Assembly (NCBI GenBank): GCA_025352795.1
Contig: JANXSF010000073.1
Location: forward strand, 20,844 to 84,843
From: Acidobacteriota bacterium
GTDB taxonomy: Bacteria > Acidobacteriota > Terriglobia > Bryobacterales > Bryobacteraceae
Direction of reading: 5' to 3'
Length of the DNA: 64,000 nucleotides
Under the pieces are notes generated by a model. The model was not told the origin of the DNA. It saw only the letters and a program-made list of their open reading frames with translations, and did not search any database. Below, in pieces: positions 34,974 through 43,782 of the stretch. The position numbers and the translations under genes were made by a program. Position 1 is the stretch's first letter; the number at the start of each line of letters is the position of its first letter.

Positions 34974-36554
34974 TCAGGCGACTAAACTAACTGGCCCCTT
35001 AGCCCTGCCGACACAAAGCAACCGGTATCCCTGAGCCTTCAACGCGGGTTCAAGACCCTCTTCGTTTTCCATTTCCACTTCCCCGTCCAGTACACGCGTG
35101 GCGCAGGTGCCACATTGGCCAACGCGGCAACTGTACGGAATTGTGATCCCATGCTTTTCAGCCACGGACAGAAGCGTTTCAGACGAAGAACATTCCAGCT
35201 TTACTTCGGACTTGGTAAATTCCACAGCGCAGGTAAATGCGGTGGAACTGGAAGTTGTTCCAGCCAACGCAAAGCGTTCTTGCCGGATCTGATCGGGACG
35301 AGCCCCTAAAGACAACAGAATCTCCTTTACACTCACCATGAACGGCGGTGGCCCGCAAAGGAAAAACGTTTGTCGACTGACATCGCCCAATTGTTGTTCC
35401 ACTAATTGGCGATTCACATGCCCGTTTGGACCTTGCCATTCCAGACCAGGCTTGCTTGCAACCACCACATAGCGGAAACGGGGCAGACGTTTCTGAAGGT
35501 CGTCAAGATCCGCCTTGAAGACCACGTCGTTTTCTGTGCGAACACCATAGAGCATGGCGATTTCAGTCTCTGGTGCAGCTTTCTCAATGTATCTCAGCAT
35601 AGACATAATGGGCGTAACACCACTGCCACCTGCTAACAGAACGATATTCTTATGTTGCTTTTCGTCGAAATAAAATTGTCCGTAGGGTCCTCGTGCAACC
35701 ACTGTCAAGCCTTGCTTGGCCTCTTGATTGAGGAATGTGGAAACCACGCCCTGTTGTTTCACCGTAACCTCGACGTATCCGCTCTCTAGTGGCGATGATG
35801 AGATGGAATAGGACCTTGGTAGCGTCTTGCCACCCACCATCCAATCGAAGGTAAGAAACTGTCCCGGTCTTGCGCCCGATAGTTTTCCGCCAGGGAGCGG
35901 AAATCGTAACGTTACGGTATCGGGGGTTTGTCGTTCAATGCCTGATACCGTAAGTCGCAAAGTGTTGTCGGCTGTCTTGCTGCGCAGGCCAACAAGTCTT
36001 GATCCAAGCAGCACCAGCATAACCACGCCGTAAAAAACCGGCCAGCGAATATCGGATTTCACCAGCCAGTAGTAGTGAACCACGGCGGCGATTGCGGTGA
36101 TATAAACTAGCCGATGAAGACGTTGCCAACGCAGAAGGCCCAAACGCCGAATCCAGCCGCCGGTTGAGGTCAGCGCAAGGGGCAGCATTAGCACAAAGGC
36201 GGTGAAACCGGCCAAGATAAACCGCCGCTTCACAACGTCCTGCAGCATCTCGGAAAAGTCCAGATTTTTATCCAGCCAGAACCAAGTAAGGAAGTGCATG
36301 GAGGCGTAGAAAAACGCGTAGAGACCTAACATGCGCCGGTAGGAGACCAGATCTGGAAGGCGCAAAAGTCTTCGTAGCGGCGTTATCGCCAGCGTGAAAG
36401 CAATGAAGCGGATGGCCCAATCGCCTGTGAAATGCGTGATGTACTCAACCGGATTTGCGGTCAGGTCCCCTTGCCCTGCACGCCAAGCCACCCACAGCAC
36501 CGGCGCAAAGCAAACTACAAACACTAAGATTCCGAACCATCGTTTGCGCAACAT
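34974..36554 (-). CDS. msrQ: MsrQ fused to ferredoxin-NAD(P) reductase and 2Fe-2S ferredoxin domains
   Basis: 526 residues in three parts. Residues 1-190 are the haem-binding MsrQ (YedZ) membrane domain, with His in FYASMHFLTWFWLDK and in LHRLVYITAIAAVVHYYWL. Residues about 205-430 are a flavin reductase: FAD motif RSYSISSSP, nucleotide motif LLAGGSGVTPIMSMLRY, and FFLCGPPPFM. The last about 90 residues are a plant-type ferredoxin with C-x4-C-x2-C (SCRVGQCGTC) and a later C (RLLCVG). In E. coli MsrQ takes electrons from a separate flavin reductase; here the route NAD(P)H-FAD-FeS-haem-MsrP appears built in. Start ATG 36554, just after the msrP stop; 36680 would lie inside msrP. Confidence 0.9.
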   Translation of the reverse strand: MLRKRWFGILVFVVCFAPVLWVAWRAGQGDLTANPVEYITHFTGDWAIRFIAFTLAITPLRRLLRLPDLVSYRRMLGLYAFFYASMHFLTWFWLDKNLDFSEMLQDVVKRRFILAGFTAFVLMLPLALTSTGGWIRRLGLLRWQRLHRLVYITAIAAVVHYYWLVKSDIRWPVFYGVVMLVLLGSRLVGLRSKTADNTLRLTVSGIERQTPDTVTLRFPLPGGKLSGARPGQFLTFDWMVGGKTLPRSYSISSSPLESGYVEVTVKQQGVVSTFLNQEAKQGLTVVARGPYGQFYFDEKQHKNIVLLAGGSGVTPIMSMLRYIEKAAPETEIAMLYGVRTENDVVFKADLDDLQKRLPRFRYVVVASKPGLEWQGPNGHVNRQLVEQQLGDVSRQTFFLCGPPPFMVSVKEILLSLGARPDQIRQERFALAGTTSSSTAFTCAVEFTKSEVKLECSSSETLLSVAEKHGITIPYSCRVGQCGTCATRVLDGEVEMENEEGLEPALKAQGYRLLCVGRAKGPVSLVA

Positions 36555-36556
36555 AT

Positions 36557-37501
36557 CTAGAAGTTCTTTTTCAGATCCATGCCTGAATAAAGCGACGCAA
36601 CCTGATCTGCATAGCCGTTGAACATCAAGGTGGGCCGACGCCGCAATTCGCCCAACCGGCGCTCGTTCGCCTGGGTCCACCGCGGATGGTCTACTTGCGG
36701 ATTCACGTTCGAGTAGAATCCGTATTCTTTGGAATTGGAAGCATTCCAGGTGTTTAGCGGCTGGCTGCTCACCAGCCGGATCTTGACCAACGATTTAATA
36801 CTCTTGAAGCCGTACTTCCAAGGCACAATCAATCGCACCGGAGCTCCGTCCTGCGGCGGCAGAGACTCTCCATACATGCCCATTGTCAGCAGCGCCAATG
36901 GATGCATGGCCTCATCCAGGCGCAGCCCTTCAACATAAGGCAAGGGAATGCCGGCATTCTTTGCCTCGGGCATTTCTTTAAGATCGTAGTAAGTCTCAAA
37001 GTACACAAATTTCGCTTTCGATGTGGGCTCCACCTTCTTCAGCAGAGCGCTCAACGAATACCCAATCCACGGCACCACGATCGACCAAGCTTCCACACAA
37101 CGGTGCCGGTAAATCCGCTCTTCGAGTGGCGCGAGTTTCAGCAACTCGTCCACGCTGAACTTGCGCGGCTTGGCCACTTCACCTTCTACCGAAACAACCC
37201 ACGGGCTGGTTTTGAAGTTCTTCGCCAGTTGGGCCGGCTGTTCCTTGCTGGTGCCAAACTCATAAAAGTTGTTGTACGTGCTGACGTCCTTAAACGAATT
37301 TTGCTTTTCGGTGGTGCTCAGCGGGCTCTTGATAAGGTCCCCGAATTTCACCGCAGCATTCGCCCGGGCAGTTGGAGACAGCAGTTCGTGCGCTCCCAAA
37401 AAGGCTGGCGGAAGAGCCGTCAAAAAACTGCGCCTGTTTAAGTAGAGGGATTTTGGAGTCACCTCAGAAGAGGGGATTTCGATTGTTGTCTTTATTAGCA
37501 T
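36557..37501 (-). CDS. msrP: Periplasmic methionine sulfoxide reductase MsrP (molybdenum cofactor)
   Basis: 314 residues. A twin-arginine signal ([17 protein letters not shown]) directs the folded enzyme with its molybdopterin to the periplasm. The cofactor ligand is Cys 135 in [20 protein letters not shown], exactly the family motif. MsrP reduces Met-O of either stereochemistry in exported proteins. The gene is 53 bp downstream of the Met-rich protein gene and 2 bp upstream of msrQ, all on the minus strand. Confidence 0.95.
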   Translation of the reverse strand: MLIKTTIEIPSSEVTPKSLYLNRRSFLTALPPAFLGAHELLSPTARANAAVKFGDLIKSPLSTTEKQNSFKDVSTYNNFYEFGTSKEQPAQLAKNFKTSPWVVSVEGEVAKPRKFSVDELLKLAPLEERIYRHRCVEAWSIVVPWIGYSLSALLKKVEPTSKAKFVYFETYYDLKEMPEAKNAGIPLPYVEGLRLDEAMHPLALLTMGMYGESLPPQDGAPVRLIVPWKYGFKSIKSLVKIRLVSSQPLNTWNASNSKEYGFYSNVNPQVDHPRWTQANERRLGELRRRPTLMFNGYADQVASLYSGMDLKKNF

Positions 37502-37554
37502 GTAATTTACCTGTTATTGCACAACTGGTGTGGCGTCACACGGTTTGCTATAGA

Positions 37555-38151
37555 CTACTTCTTTGTATCGGTTTTGTCCATCATGGTTATGTCCATCTGG
37601 CGGCTCATGTTCATCTTTTCAAACATCATTGCCTTGTCATCCATCGACATTTTATTGGTCATGGACATCCGTTTTTTGGCGGACATTTTGCTCATGTCGT
37701 GGCCAGCCATCTTAGTTGCCATATTTTTCTCCGCGTCCGACATCTTGTCGAACATGGCAGCCTTTTCAGCCTTCGACATTTTATCCATCATCATGTCCTG
37801 GTCTGACATTTTCGACATGTTCGGCATCATGCCGCTCTGATGACTCATTGAAAACTTTTCATACATCATTGCCTTGTCATCGACAGACATTTTATCGGTC
37901 ATCGCCATCCGCGCATCGGCGGGCATTGTAGACATATCGTGACCGGCCATTTTCGTAGCCATGCCTTTGTCCGCGTCCGACATCTTGTCAAACATGGCGG
38001 CCTTGTCTTCCTTGGACATCTTGTCCATCCCCATCATCATGTCCTTATCGGACATTTTCGATTGGGCAGTGCTTTGGGCCATCACCGGAACAACGGTCAA
38101 TCCCAAAACCAAACCTGCCAGAGTCAATAATTTCGACTGTTTGCTATGCAT
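37555..38151 (-). CDS. mrpX: Methionine-rich periplasmic protein, MrpX-like
   Basis: 198 residues. A signal peptide ends at VPVMAQ (about residue 26). The mature part of about 172 residues contains 43 Met (25%), with Lys, Asp, Ser and Ala making up most of the rest. It consists of two tandem copies of about 84 residues, both beginning KMSD[KQ]DMMM and containing DKMSDA[DE]K and TKMAGHDMS. It has no Cys. In Azospira suillum a similar MrpX absorbs hypochlorite by Met oxidation and is recycled by MsrP. AAGGAG lies six to seven bases before ATG. Promoter at 38237-38212. Confidence 0.85.
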   Translation of the reverse strand: MHSKQSKLLTLAGLVLGLTVVPVMAQSTAQSKMSDKDMMMGMDKMSKEDKAAMFDKMSDADKGMATKMAGHDMSTMPADARMAMTDKMSVDDKAMMYEKFSMSHQSGMMPNMSKMSDQDMMMDKMSKAEKAAMFDKMSDAEKNMATKMAGHDMSKMSAKKRMSMTNKMSMDDKAMMFEKMNMSRQMDITMMDKTDTKK

Positions 38152-38211
38152 AACTTCTCCTTAGAATTCTCTGCGGACAATTTCAGTCGTCCGTTTTAGT
38201 CTGTTCATAAT

Positions 38212-38237
38212 TTCGGATCGGTGCGGCAGAAAGTTAC
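38212..38237 (-). promoter_or_regulatory. SigF-type promoter for mrpX-msrP-msrQ
   Basis: On the minus strand GTAACT (38237-38232) is followed after exactly 16 bases by CGAA (38215-38212), with GATC just before CGAA. Transcription should start about 7 bases further, giving a leader of roughly 50 nt. The same motif with the same 16-bp spacing faces the sigma gene. From memory, the SigF consensus in Caulobacter is GTAACC-N16-CGAA. Confidence 0.7.
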
Positions 38238-38302
38238 GGTGGCAAAAAGAACCTGGCTAAGTGTGTCAAACTTGCTTTGAACCGAGATTTTGACATTTGT
38301 CA

Positions 38303-38328
38303 GTAACTTTAATCAGTGTCGATCCGAA
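38303..38328 (+). promoter_or_regulatory. SigF-type promoter for the sigma factor operon (autoregulation)
   Basis: GTAACT (38303-38308), 16 bases, CGAA (38325-38328). The six -35 bases, the four -10 bases and the preceding CGATC are identical to the opposite promoter. The sigma ATG is 18 bp downstream, with GAGG in between as a ribosome binding site. This implies positive autoregulation. Confidence 0.7.
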
Positions 38329-38345
38329 TCCTAGAGTGAGGCGGA

Positions 38346-38942
38346 ATGTCTAAAGCACATTCCGTGGCCGAACTTGAAGAACTTATGCTTCGTTATCAAC
38401 AAGCAGATCCCGTCGCCACAACCGAGTTGATCCGTCAGGTAAGCCCATTGTTACTGCGATTTTTGACCAGCCAATGTGGCAGTCGTGCCGACGCCGAAGA
38501 CCTTCTTCAAGACACTTGGCTCCAAATCCATCGGGTGCGGCACACTCATCGGCCAGGAGAGCCGGTTCTGCCCTGGATCTACGCGATCACCCGCCACGTC
38601 CAAGTCGATGGATATCGCCGATCACGACGAATTCGTTCGCATGAGCATCTGATGGATCCGCTTCCAGAATCTTTCCGAGTTGCCCGCCCTGCTCCGGTAG
38701 TTGCGCCCGATTTCGATACCATGCTTGCGGTCTTGCCCCCCAGCCAACGCGAGGTGGTCAGGTTGCTGAAGCACACAGGAATGAGCCTCGAAGAAGTGGC
38801 CAGAGCAACCGGTTCAACCGTCGGTTCTGTAAAGTTGAAAGCACACCGCGCTTACGAAAAACTGCGGTCTGTGCTAGGGCGCAAGCAAGGGAAGGGCGCA
38901 GCGTTGGGCCACCAGGCACAAGGAAATTACGATGGCGTGTGA
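38346..38942 (+). CDS. sigF: ECF sigma factor, SigF-like
   Basis: 198 residues with sigma region 2 (GSRADAEDLLQDTWLQIHRV ... LPWIYAITRHVQVDGYRR) and region 4 (LPPSQREVVRLLKHTGMSLE then TGSTVGSVKLKAHRAYEKLR) and nothing between or beyond except a charged tail. It overlaps the anti-sigma gene by 11 bp. Position, family and the matched divergent promoters suggest it drives mrpX-msrPQ in response to reactive chlorine or oxidant stress, as SigF does in Azospira. The inducing signal is inferred, not seen. Confidence 0.85.
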   Translation: MSKAHSVAELEELMLRYQQADPVATTELIRQVSPLLLRFLTSQCGSRADAEDLLQDTWLQIHRVRHTHRPGEPVLPWIYAITRHVQVDGYRRSRRIRSHEHLMDPLPESFRVARPAPVVAPDFDTMLAVLPPSQREVVRLLKHTGMSLEEVARATGSTVGSVKLKAHRAYEKLRSVLGRKQGKGAALGHQAQGNYDGV

Positions 38943-39726
38943 CGATTTGGACAAGCTAAGAGCGGAGTCCCCGCAAGCCTCGCCGAGGGATTGGCCTGTG
39001 GATGCCCTGAATCACCTTGCCTCCTGCAGCCGCTGCGCACAACTGGAAGACTTGCTGGACAGCGAGCCGCAACCTGATTTCCCCGAAGCGCTGCGGCTCA
39101 AAATTGAGAACTCTATCCTGCCCGGGCTTAGTCCCGTCACACCTCTGTCCAGCGTGGCGACACTCACTATCATGCTGCTGCTTGCCTCGATGTTCGTGGT
39201 AATTGCCGCGGAATGGCCACTGGGATTGGCCGGATGGCGTGCCCGCAATAGTTACCAGATTGCCTTGAACCTTAGCATCTTGCTCATCTCGTCCAGCATG
39301 CTGGCGAATCTGCTGGCGCGCCTGATTAGCCCCGGCTCTAGTTCTCCAGTTTTGCCCTATTCTGTGGTGCCTTTGCTTGCCTTAATAGGATCAAATTCCC
39401 TCTTGTTTGGATATCAGTCCAACGAGACTCTTACCAGGCAGACACTTGCCTGCTGGGAAATCGGAGTTTCGTGCGCATCTGTTTCGGTACCATTGTTTTG
39501 GCTAATTTTACGCCGAGGATTTTCCATCAATCTTGTAGGGCAAGGTGCCATCACGGGATTGCTAGCCGGACTCACTGGAGTGATGGTACTAGAAATCCAC
39601 TGTCCAATCCTCGAAAAGTCGCACATAGTCGCTGGACACCTAGGCGCGGCGCTCACCTCCACGGTCGCAGGTGCCTCGTTGGGCTACCTCTACGCAACCC
39701 AACGGCTCTTTTTGCGGAAGCGATAG
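38932..39726 (+). CDS. nrsF: Anti-sigma factor, NrsF-like with ZAS motif
   Basis: 264 residues. The first about 50 residues carry H-x3-C-x2-C (HLASCSRC, His 28, Cys 32 and Cys 35), the zinc motif of ZAS anti-sigma domains. Six hydrophobic segments follow (from about residue 65 to 258), as in NrsF/DUF1109 membrane anti-sigma factors. Several Cys near membrane segments (LACWEIGVSC, EIHCP) could sense oxidants. It overlaps the sigma gene by 11 bp; AAGGA precedes its ATG by eight bases. A hybrid of ZAS and NrsF features seems unusual. Confidence 0.78.
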   Translation: MACDDLDKLRAESPQASPRDWPVDALNHLASCSRCAQLEDLLDSEPQPDFPEALRLKIENSILPGLSPVTPLSSVATLTIMLLLASMFVVIAAEWPLGLAGWRARNSYQIALNLSILLISSSMLANLLARLISPGSSSPVLPYSVVPLLALIGSNSLLFGYQSNETLTRQTLACWEIGVSCASVSVPLFWLILRRGFSINLVGQGAITGLLAGLTGVMVLEIHCPILEKSHIVAGHLGAALTSTVAGASLGYLYATQRLFLRKR

Positions 39727-39771
39727 AGGAATTTACCAGCCGCTTACACAATAAGGCATCATACAAATAGC

Positions 39772-40938
39772 ATGCGTCTTATCCACCTTGTTCTTCTCAC
39801 CGCACTCCCGGCGTTAACGCAAACCTTGGTGGATCCTGCCAAAATTCCTGCTCTTCTACGCTTTGATCCTCGTAGTGACGATAAGCCTCTGCGCTGCGAA
39901 ATTACTCCCATCAAGCCCATGCTCAATTACGGATTTTTCTTTCAAGCTGGGTATACCGTGAGCATTCCTTTGACGCAATATTCGGGCAGACGAAATCGGC
40001 TGACCGTGGTGAGCCGCATCACTCCCAAAAAAGGTGACGCCAAACCGGTTTATCTGGCGCAGGGCCTGTTCCTGCCTCCCATACCCGCCGACGCTCCCAA
40101 AAAAGATTCTGTCATTGAAACTGGCGGCAATTTCCTTCTAGGCGAAGGTCGCTATGATGTGGACTGGATTTTGATGGATAACAGCGGGCGTATCTGCCGC
40201 AAACACTGGACTGCATCTGCCGATCTGCATGGTTCAAGCCGTAGTGTGAAAACCACCATTCCACCAAACGTAGCCACCGACCTTTCCCTGCGCGGAGTCT
40301 CCCTACCTACACCCGAAGATGAAGATGTCCGCAAACTGCGACTTACGGTGATGGTTCACGCCACCCCACTTTCACCGCGCCGCACCAAGTTGCGAGCCAG
40401 TGACGAAGCAATGCTGCTAGGCACGTTGTCTTCCTTGATGGGGCGAATTCCCACGCTCTCTGTGCGACTCGTAGTTTTCAATCTGGAACAACATGCCGAA
40501 ATTTTTCGTCGTGACGATTTCCGACTGCGCGAACTGGATGAGGTTAGCGAAGCCATGCAGAAAGTGGAATTGGGGTCTGTCGATTACTCAGTCTTGAAGG
40601 ATAAAGGGGGTCACTTAGACTTACTCGCCAAGTTACTCAACGAAGAACAAAATGCCGGTGAATCGAAACGTGGCCCTTCTGACGTCGTGATTTTCCTTGG
40701 ACCCATGGCTCGTCATTTGGACAAGCTACCAGCCCAAGCCATTAACAAGCCGATCGGCACAGCGCCTCGATTCTTCTACTTCCGCTTCGAATCGTTTTTC
40801 CGTCGCAACCCCAATGCAGGCCTACCCGATGCCATCAATTTTGCACTGAAAAGTGTCAAAGGAAAGAGCATAGTGATTCATACTCCACTGGAATTTTCAA
40901 AAGCCATTGACCAAGTGCTCAAGTCGAACCGCAGCTAG
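39772..40938 (+). CDS. Exported protein of unknown function
   Basis: 388 residues with a short signal peptide (LVLLTALPALTQ). The N-terminal part looks beta-rich (LNYGFFFQAGYTVSIPLTQ; GGNFLLGEGRYDVDWILMD), resembling a secretion-type scaffold, and the later part alternates strands and helices (LTVMVHATPLSP; SDVVIFLGPMARHLDKLP), perhaps a VWA-like fold with no metal motif seen. Typical of acidobacterial genomes but without known role. It lies 45 bp after nrsF on the same strand and could be co-transcribed. Confidence 0.6.
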   Translation: MRLIHLVLLTALPALTQTLVDPAKIPALLRFDPRSDDKPLRCEITPIKPMLNYGFFFQAGYTVSIPLTQYSGRRNRLTVVSRITPKKGDAKPVYLAQGLFLPPIPADAPKKDSVIETGGNFLLGEGRYDVDWILMDNSGRICRKHWTASADLHGSSRSVKTTIPPNVATDLSLRGVSLPTPEDEDVRKLRLTVMVHATPLSPRRTKLRASDEAMLLGTLSSLMGRIPTLSVRLVVFNLEQHAEIFRRDDFRLRELDEVSEAMQKVELGSVDYSVLKDKGGHLDLLAKLLNEEQNAGESKRGPSDVVIFLGPMARHLDKLPAQAINKPIGTAPRFFYFRFESFFRRNPNAGLPDAINFALKSVKGKSIVIHTPLEFSKAIDQVLKSNRS

Positions 40939-40942
40939 CACT

Positions 40943-43354
40943 TTACCGCCCTTCCAACTCCGCGATCGTCGCCCCTGTTCCACCTTCTGCGGGCGTTGCT
41001 GCAAAGAACTTCGACACATGCGGATTCTTACCCAAAGCCTCTTGAATCAACTTACGCAAAATGCCCATGCCATGGCCGTGCACCACGCGCACTCGCTGCA
41101 CTTCCGCCATCGCCGCCGAGTCAATGAATTTATCAACCGCCTCTAATGCTTCCTCGGCCCGCTGACCAATCACGTTGATTTCCGTGGTGATCGTGGTCCA
41201 AGTTGGACCTTGAGAAAAAGTCACGTTCTTCGGTAGCTTGGCTCCGCCCTTCGCATCGGGCAGCACTTCCAGCACATCGGCCCGCTCCACTTTCATTTTC
41301 ATGAAACCGGCCTGGACTTCAATTTCCCCATTCGCTTTCACCTTCAAAACCTTCGCCGGTTCGCGCATGTCGCGAATTTTCACCCGCACACCTTCGCGGA
41401 TATCCAACTGCGTTAATTCACCGGCACCCGATTCCAGCTTGGTCTCTCTAACCGTTGCCGCCAGTTCCCGTTCAAAGTCGCGCTTCACAACGACGATCTT
41501 TTTCAGCGCTTGCTCTGCCGCCTTGCGCTGCCCTTGGCCCTGCATCATCTGGTCCACACCGGCCCGTGCTTCCTGTTCAAACTTTTCTAAAAGCAACGAA
41601 CTGCGCCGCTCAATTTCTTTAATCTTCTGATCTTCGCGCTTGGCCAATTCTTTACGTTGCAGTTCAAATGCCTGCGATTGTTCAATTCGCTGACGGCTCA
41701 ATTGCTGTTCCAGCTCCGAAACTTCAGCCAACTTAATATCCAGATCGTGCAGAAAGCGGCTCACTTCCCGTTCACTGGAACTCATCGCCGCACGAGCCCG
41801 TTCAATCAAAAACGCGGGAATGCCTAACCTGCCCGCAATGTCCAAACCCGCTGATTTCCCCGGTGCCCCAACGCGCAGTACGTAAGTGGGCTGTAACGTT
41901 TCTTCATTGAAACCCATGGACGCATTTACAACACCTTCCGTATTGCCGCCATACACTTTCAACGCAAGTAAGTGGGTAGAAGCCAAAGTGAAACAGCCTT
42001 GCCTGCGGAAATGATCCAGCACCGCCAAACCCAAAGCGCCGCCTTCTTCGGGGTCCGTTGCCCGGCCAAGTTCATCCATCAGCACCAAACAATCAGGACT
42101 TACAGAGTCAATCATCTCCCTTACTTGCAGGATGTGCGATGAAAAACTACTTAAGCTTTGCTCAATGGATTGGTTGTCGCCCACATCGGCCAGCACATCA
42201 TGGAAAAAAGGGAATTCCGCTGCATCGCAAGGCACAGGCATACCCGATTGAGCCATTAAAGTAAGCAGCCCGACAGTCTTCAAGGTCACCGTTTTCCCGC
42301 CCGTGTTCGGCCCGCTAATCAGCAGCGTACGGTTCACCCCGGAAAGCGTGAGTGTAACTGGCACCACCTGTTTTTTCTGCCGACGCAAAACATCTTCCAA
42401 CAGCGGATGTCGTGCTTTGTGAATGCTCAACTTACTGCCAAAGGTCGGAATCACGCAGCGAAAGTCCGAGGCGAATCGTGCTTTGGCAAACAGCAATTCC
42501 AGTTCCGCCATCACCGTGAACGTGGATCGGATTTCAGTGGAGTGCTCACGTAACTGAGCCGTCATTTCACGCAGAATTCGATGCACTTCACGCATCTCTT
42601 CCTCTGAAAGCCTGACTAATTCGTTGTTCAACTCAATGGTGGCCATCGGTTCCACGAATAAAGTTTGGCCGCTGCCACTTGCCGCATGAATTACGCCATC
42701 TACTTTTCTTCGCTGCCCGGCAACTAGTGGAACCACGTAACGATCATTCCGAATGGTGACAAATTCTTCTTGCAGCACCCCTTCATCGCGATGAGCCCGC
42801 ATGAACTTTTCCAACGATTCCTGGATTAAAGTCTGCTGTCGGGACATGCCTCGGCGGATGCGTTCCAGCGCCACACTGGCATGATCGGCAACCGAACCAT
42901 CAGGCAAAATCTTACCCGCAAAATCGCGCAAAATTCCCCGAAACTCGCCGATTTGCCCAGCCTTCTTGCCTAAGCGGGGGAATCTCTGCGCAGCCGAAAG
43001 AAGATACATCCGCGATTCCGATGCCCGTTCCAACCACTGGATGATGTCCAGAATTTCCTTTGCATCCAGCGAAGCACCTTCAATGGAAATACGTGCCAAT
43101 GCTTGCGCCGCATCGGGCAGATCCTGAAACACCAAACGCGCCGCCCCCCGGCCACTGGTACTTGCCGGGGAAACTGCCGATTGATTGTATTCCATCGCCT
43201 CAGACGTTTCCGCCAGAGTTAGTTCAAGCGCATCTCGATCCGTAGAAGGACTTACTTTTTCTAACTCCGATTGCCCCAGCGATGTGGACACGAAGCGTCC
43301 TATCAAAGCTTTCAATGCCGCATATTCTAAGATTTCAAGACTGCTTTGATTCAT
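40943..43354 (-). CDS. mutS2: MutS2 family protein (recombination suppressor / ribosome rescue)
   Basis: 803 residues: coiled clamp, ABC ATPase core with Walker A GPNTGGKTVTLK, Walker B SPDCLVLMDELGRATDPEEG, a long coiled coil, a KOW-like segment (VRVKIRDMREPAKVLKV) and the C-terminal Smr endonuclease domain (RVVHGHGMGILRKLIQEAL). It lacks the mismatch-recognition domains of MutS. Start ATG 43354 (MNQSSLEILEY), 20 bp inside the NUDIX gene. Confidence 0.92.
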   Translation of the reverse strand: MNQSSLEILEYAALKALIGRFVSTSLGQSELEKVSPSTDRDALELTLAETSEAMEYNQSAVSPASTSGRGAARLVFQDLPDAAQALARISIEGASLDAKEILDIIQWLERASESRMYLLSAAQRFPRLGKKAGQIGEFRGILRDFAGKILPDGSVADHASVALERIRRGMSRQQTLIQESLEKFMRAHRDEGVLQEEFVTIRNDRYVVPLVAGQRRKVDGVIHAASGSGQTLFVEPMATIELNNELVRLSEEEMREVHRILREMTAQLREHSTEIRSTFTVMAELELLFAKARFASDFRCVIPTFGSKLSIHKARHPLLEDVLRRQKKQVVPVTLTLSGVNRTLLISGPNTGGKTVTLKTVGLLTLMAQSGMPVPCDAAEFPFFHDVLADVGDNQSIEQSLSSFSSHILQVREMIDSVSPDCLVLMDELGRATDPEEGGALGLAVLDHFRRQGCFTLASTHLLALKVYGGNTEGVVNASMGFNEETLQPTYVLRVGAPGKSAGLDIAGRLGIPAFLIERARAAMSSSEREVSRFLHDLDIKLAEVSELEQQLSRQRIEQSQAFELQRKELAKREDQKIKEIERRSSLLLEKFEQEARAGVDQMMQGQGQRKAAEQALKKIVVVKRDFERELAATVRETKLESGAGELTQLDIREGVRVKIRDMREPAKVLKVKANGEIEVQAGFMKMKVERADVLEVLPDAKGGAKLPKNVTFSQGPTWTTITTEINVIGQRAEEALEAVDKFIDSAAMAEVQRVRVVHGHGMGILRKLIQEALGKNPHVSKFFAATPAEGGTGATIAELEGR

Positions 43355-43730
43355 GGATTTGGAACGCTTTTTCAATTACAGGCAATGTGCCTTCAGTTAT
43401 CTTGTAAGTAGCCAGGTCTTCTCTTTTTACCCAGGCCACGTTACTGGAATCATCCCCAGCGCGAAGTTCGCCTCCGCTCACTTGGCACAAATAGTCGATC
43501 AATACGTAATGATATTCAATGCAATCAGCGGCGTCGTAAATCAACCGCTCAAAGATCTCCACCGCTTCAATGGCCTCCACTGAAAGATTCGTTTCCTCCA
43601 GCACTTCCCGCTTGATGGCATCGCTCAGCCGTTCCCCAATCTCCACCGCGCCGCCAGGTAAAGACCACCAACCCTTCAGCGGTTCCCGACCTCGCTCCAC
43701 CAGCAGAATACGGCCCGCATCAAAAATCAA
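43335..43730 (-). CDS. NUDIX hydrolase
   Basis: At least 131 residues, with the Nudix box GAVEIGERLSDAIKREVLEE complete. The TTG at 43730 is the only standard start, but upstream in the same frame the sequence reads YPPRPILGVGA, which is the usual first strand of the fold, so the real protein seems longer. Between the in-frame TGA and this strand the only near-start codon is ATT at 43787, which overlaps the stop of the SMP-30 gene. It hydrolyses nucleoside diphosphate derivatives; the substrate is unknown. Confidence 0.85.
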   Translation of the reverse strand: MIFDAGRILLVERGREPLKGWWSLPGGAVEIGERLSDAIKREVLEETNLSVEAIEAVEIFERLIYDAADCIEYHYVLIDYLCQVSGGELRAGDDSSNVAWVKREDLATYKITEGTLPVIEKAFQIHESKQS

Positions 43731-43782
43731 TGCGCCAACACCTAATATTGGGCGGGGTGGATACTTGCGGTTATCCGACGCG

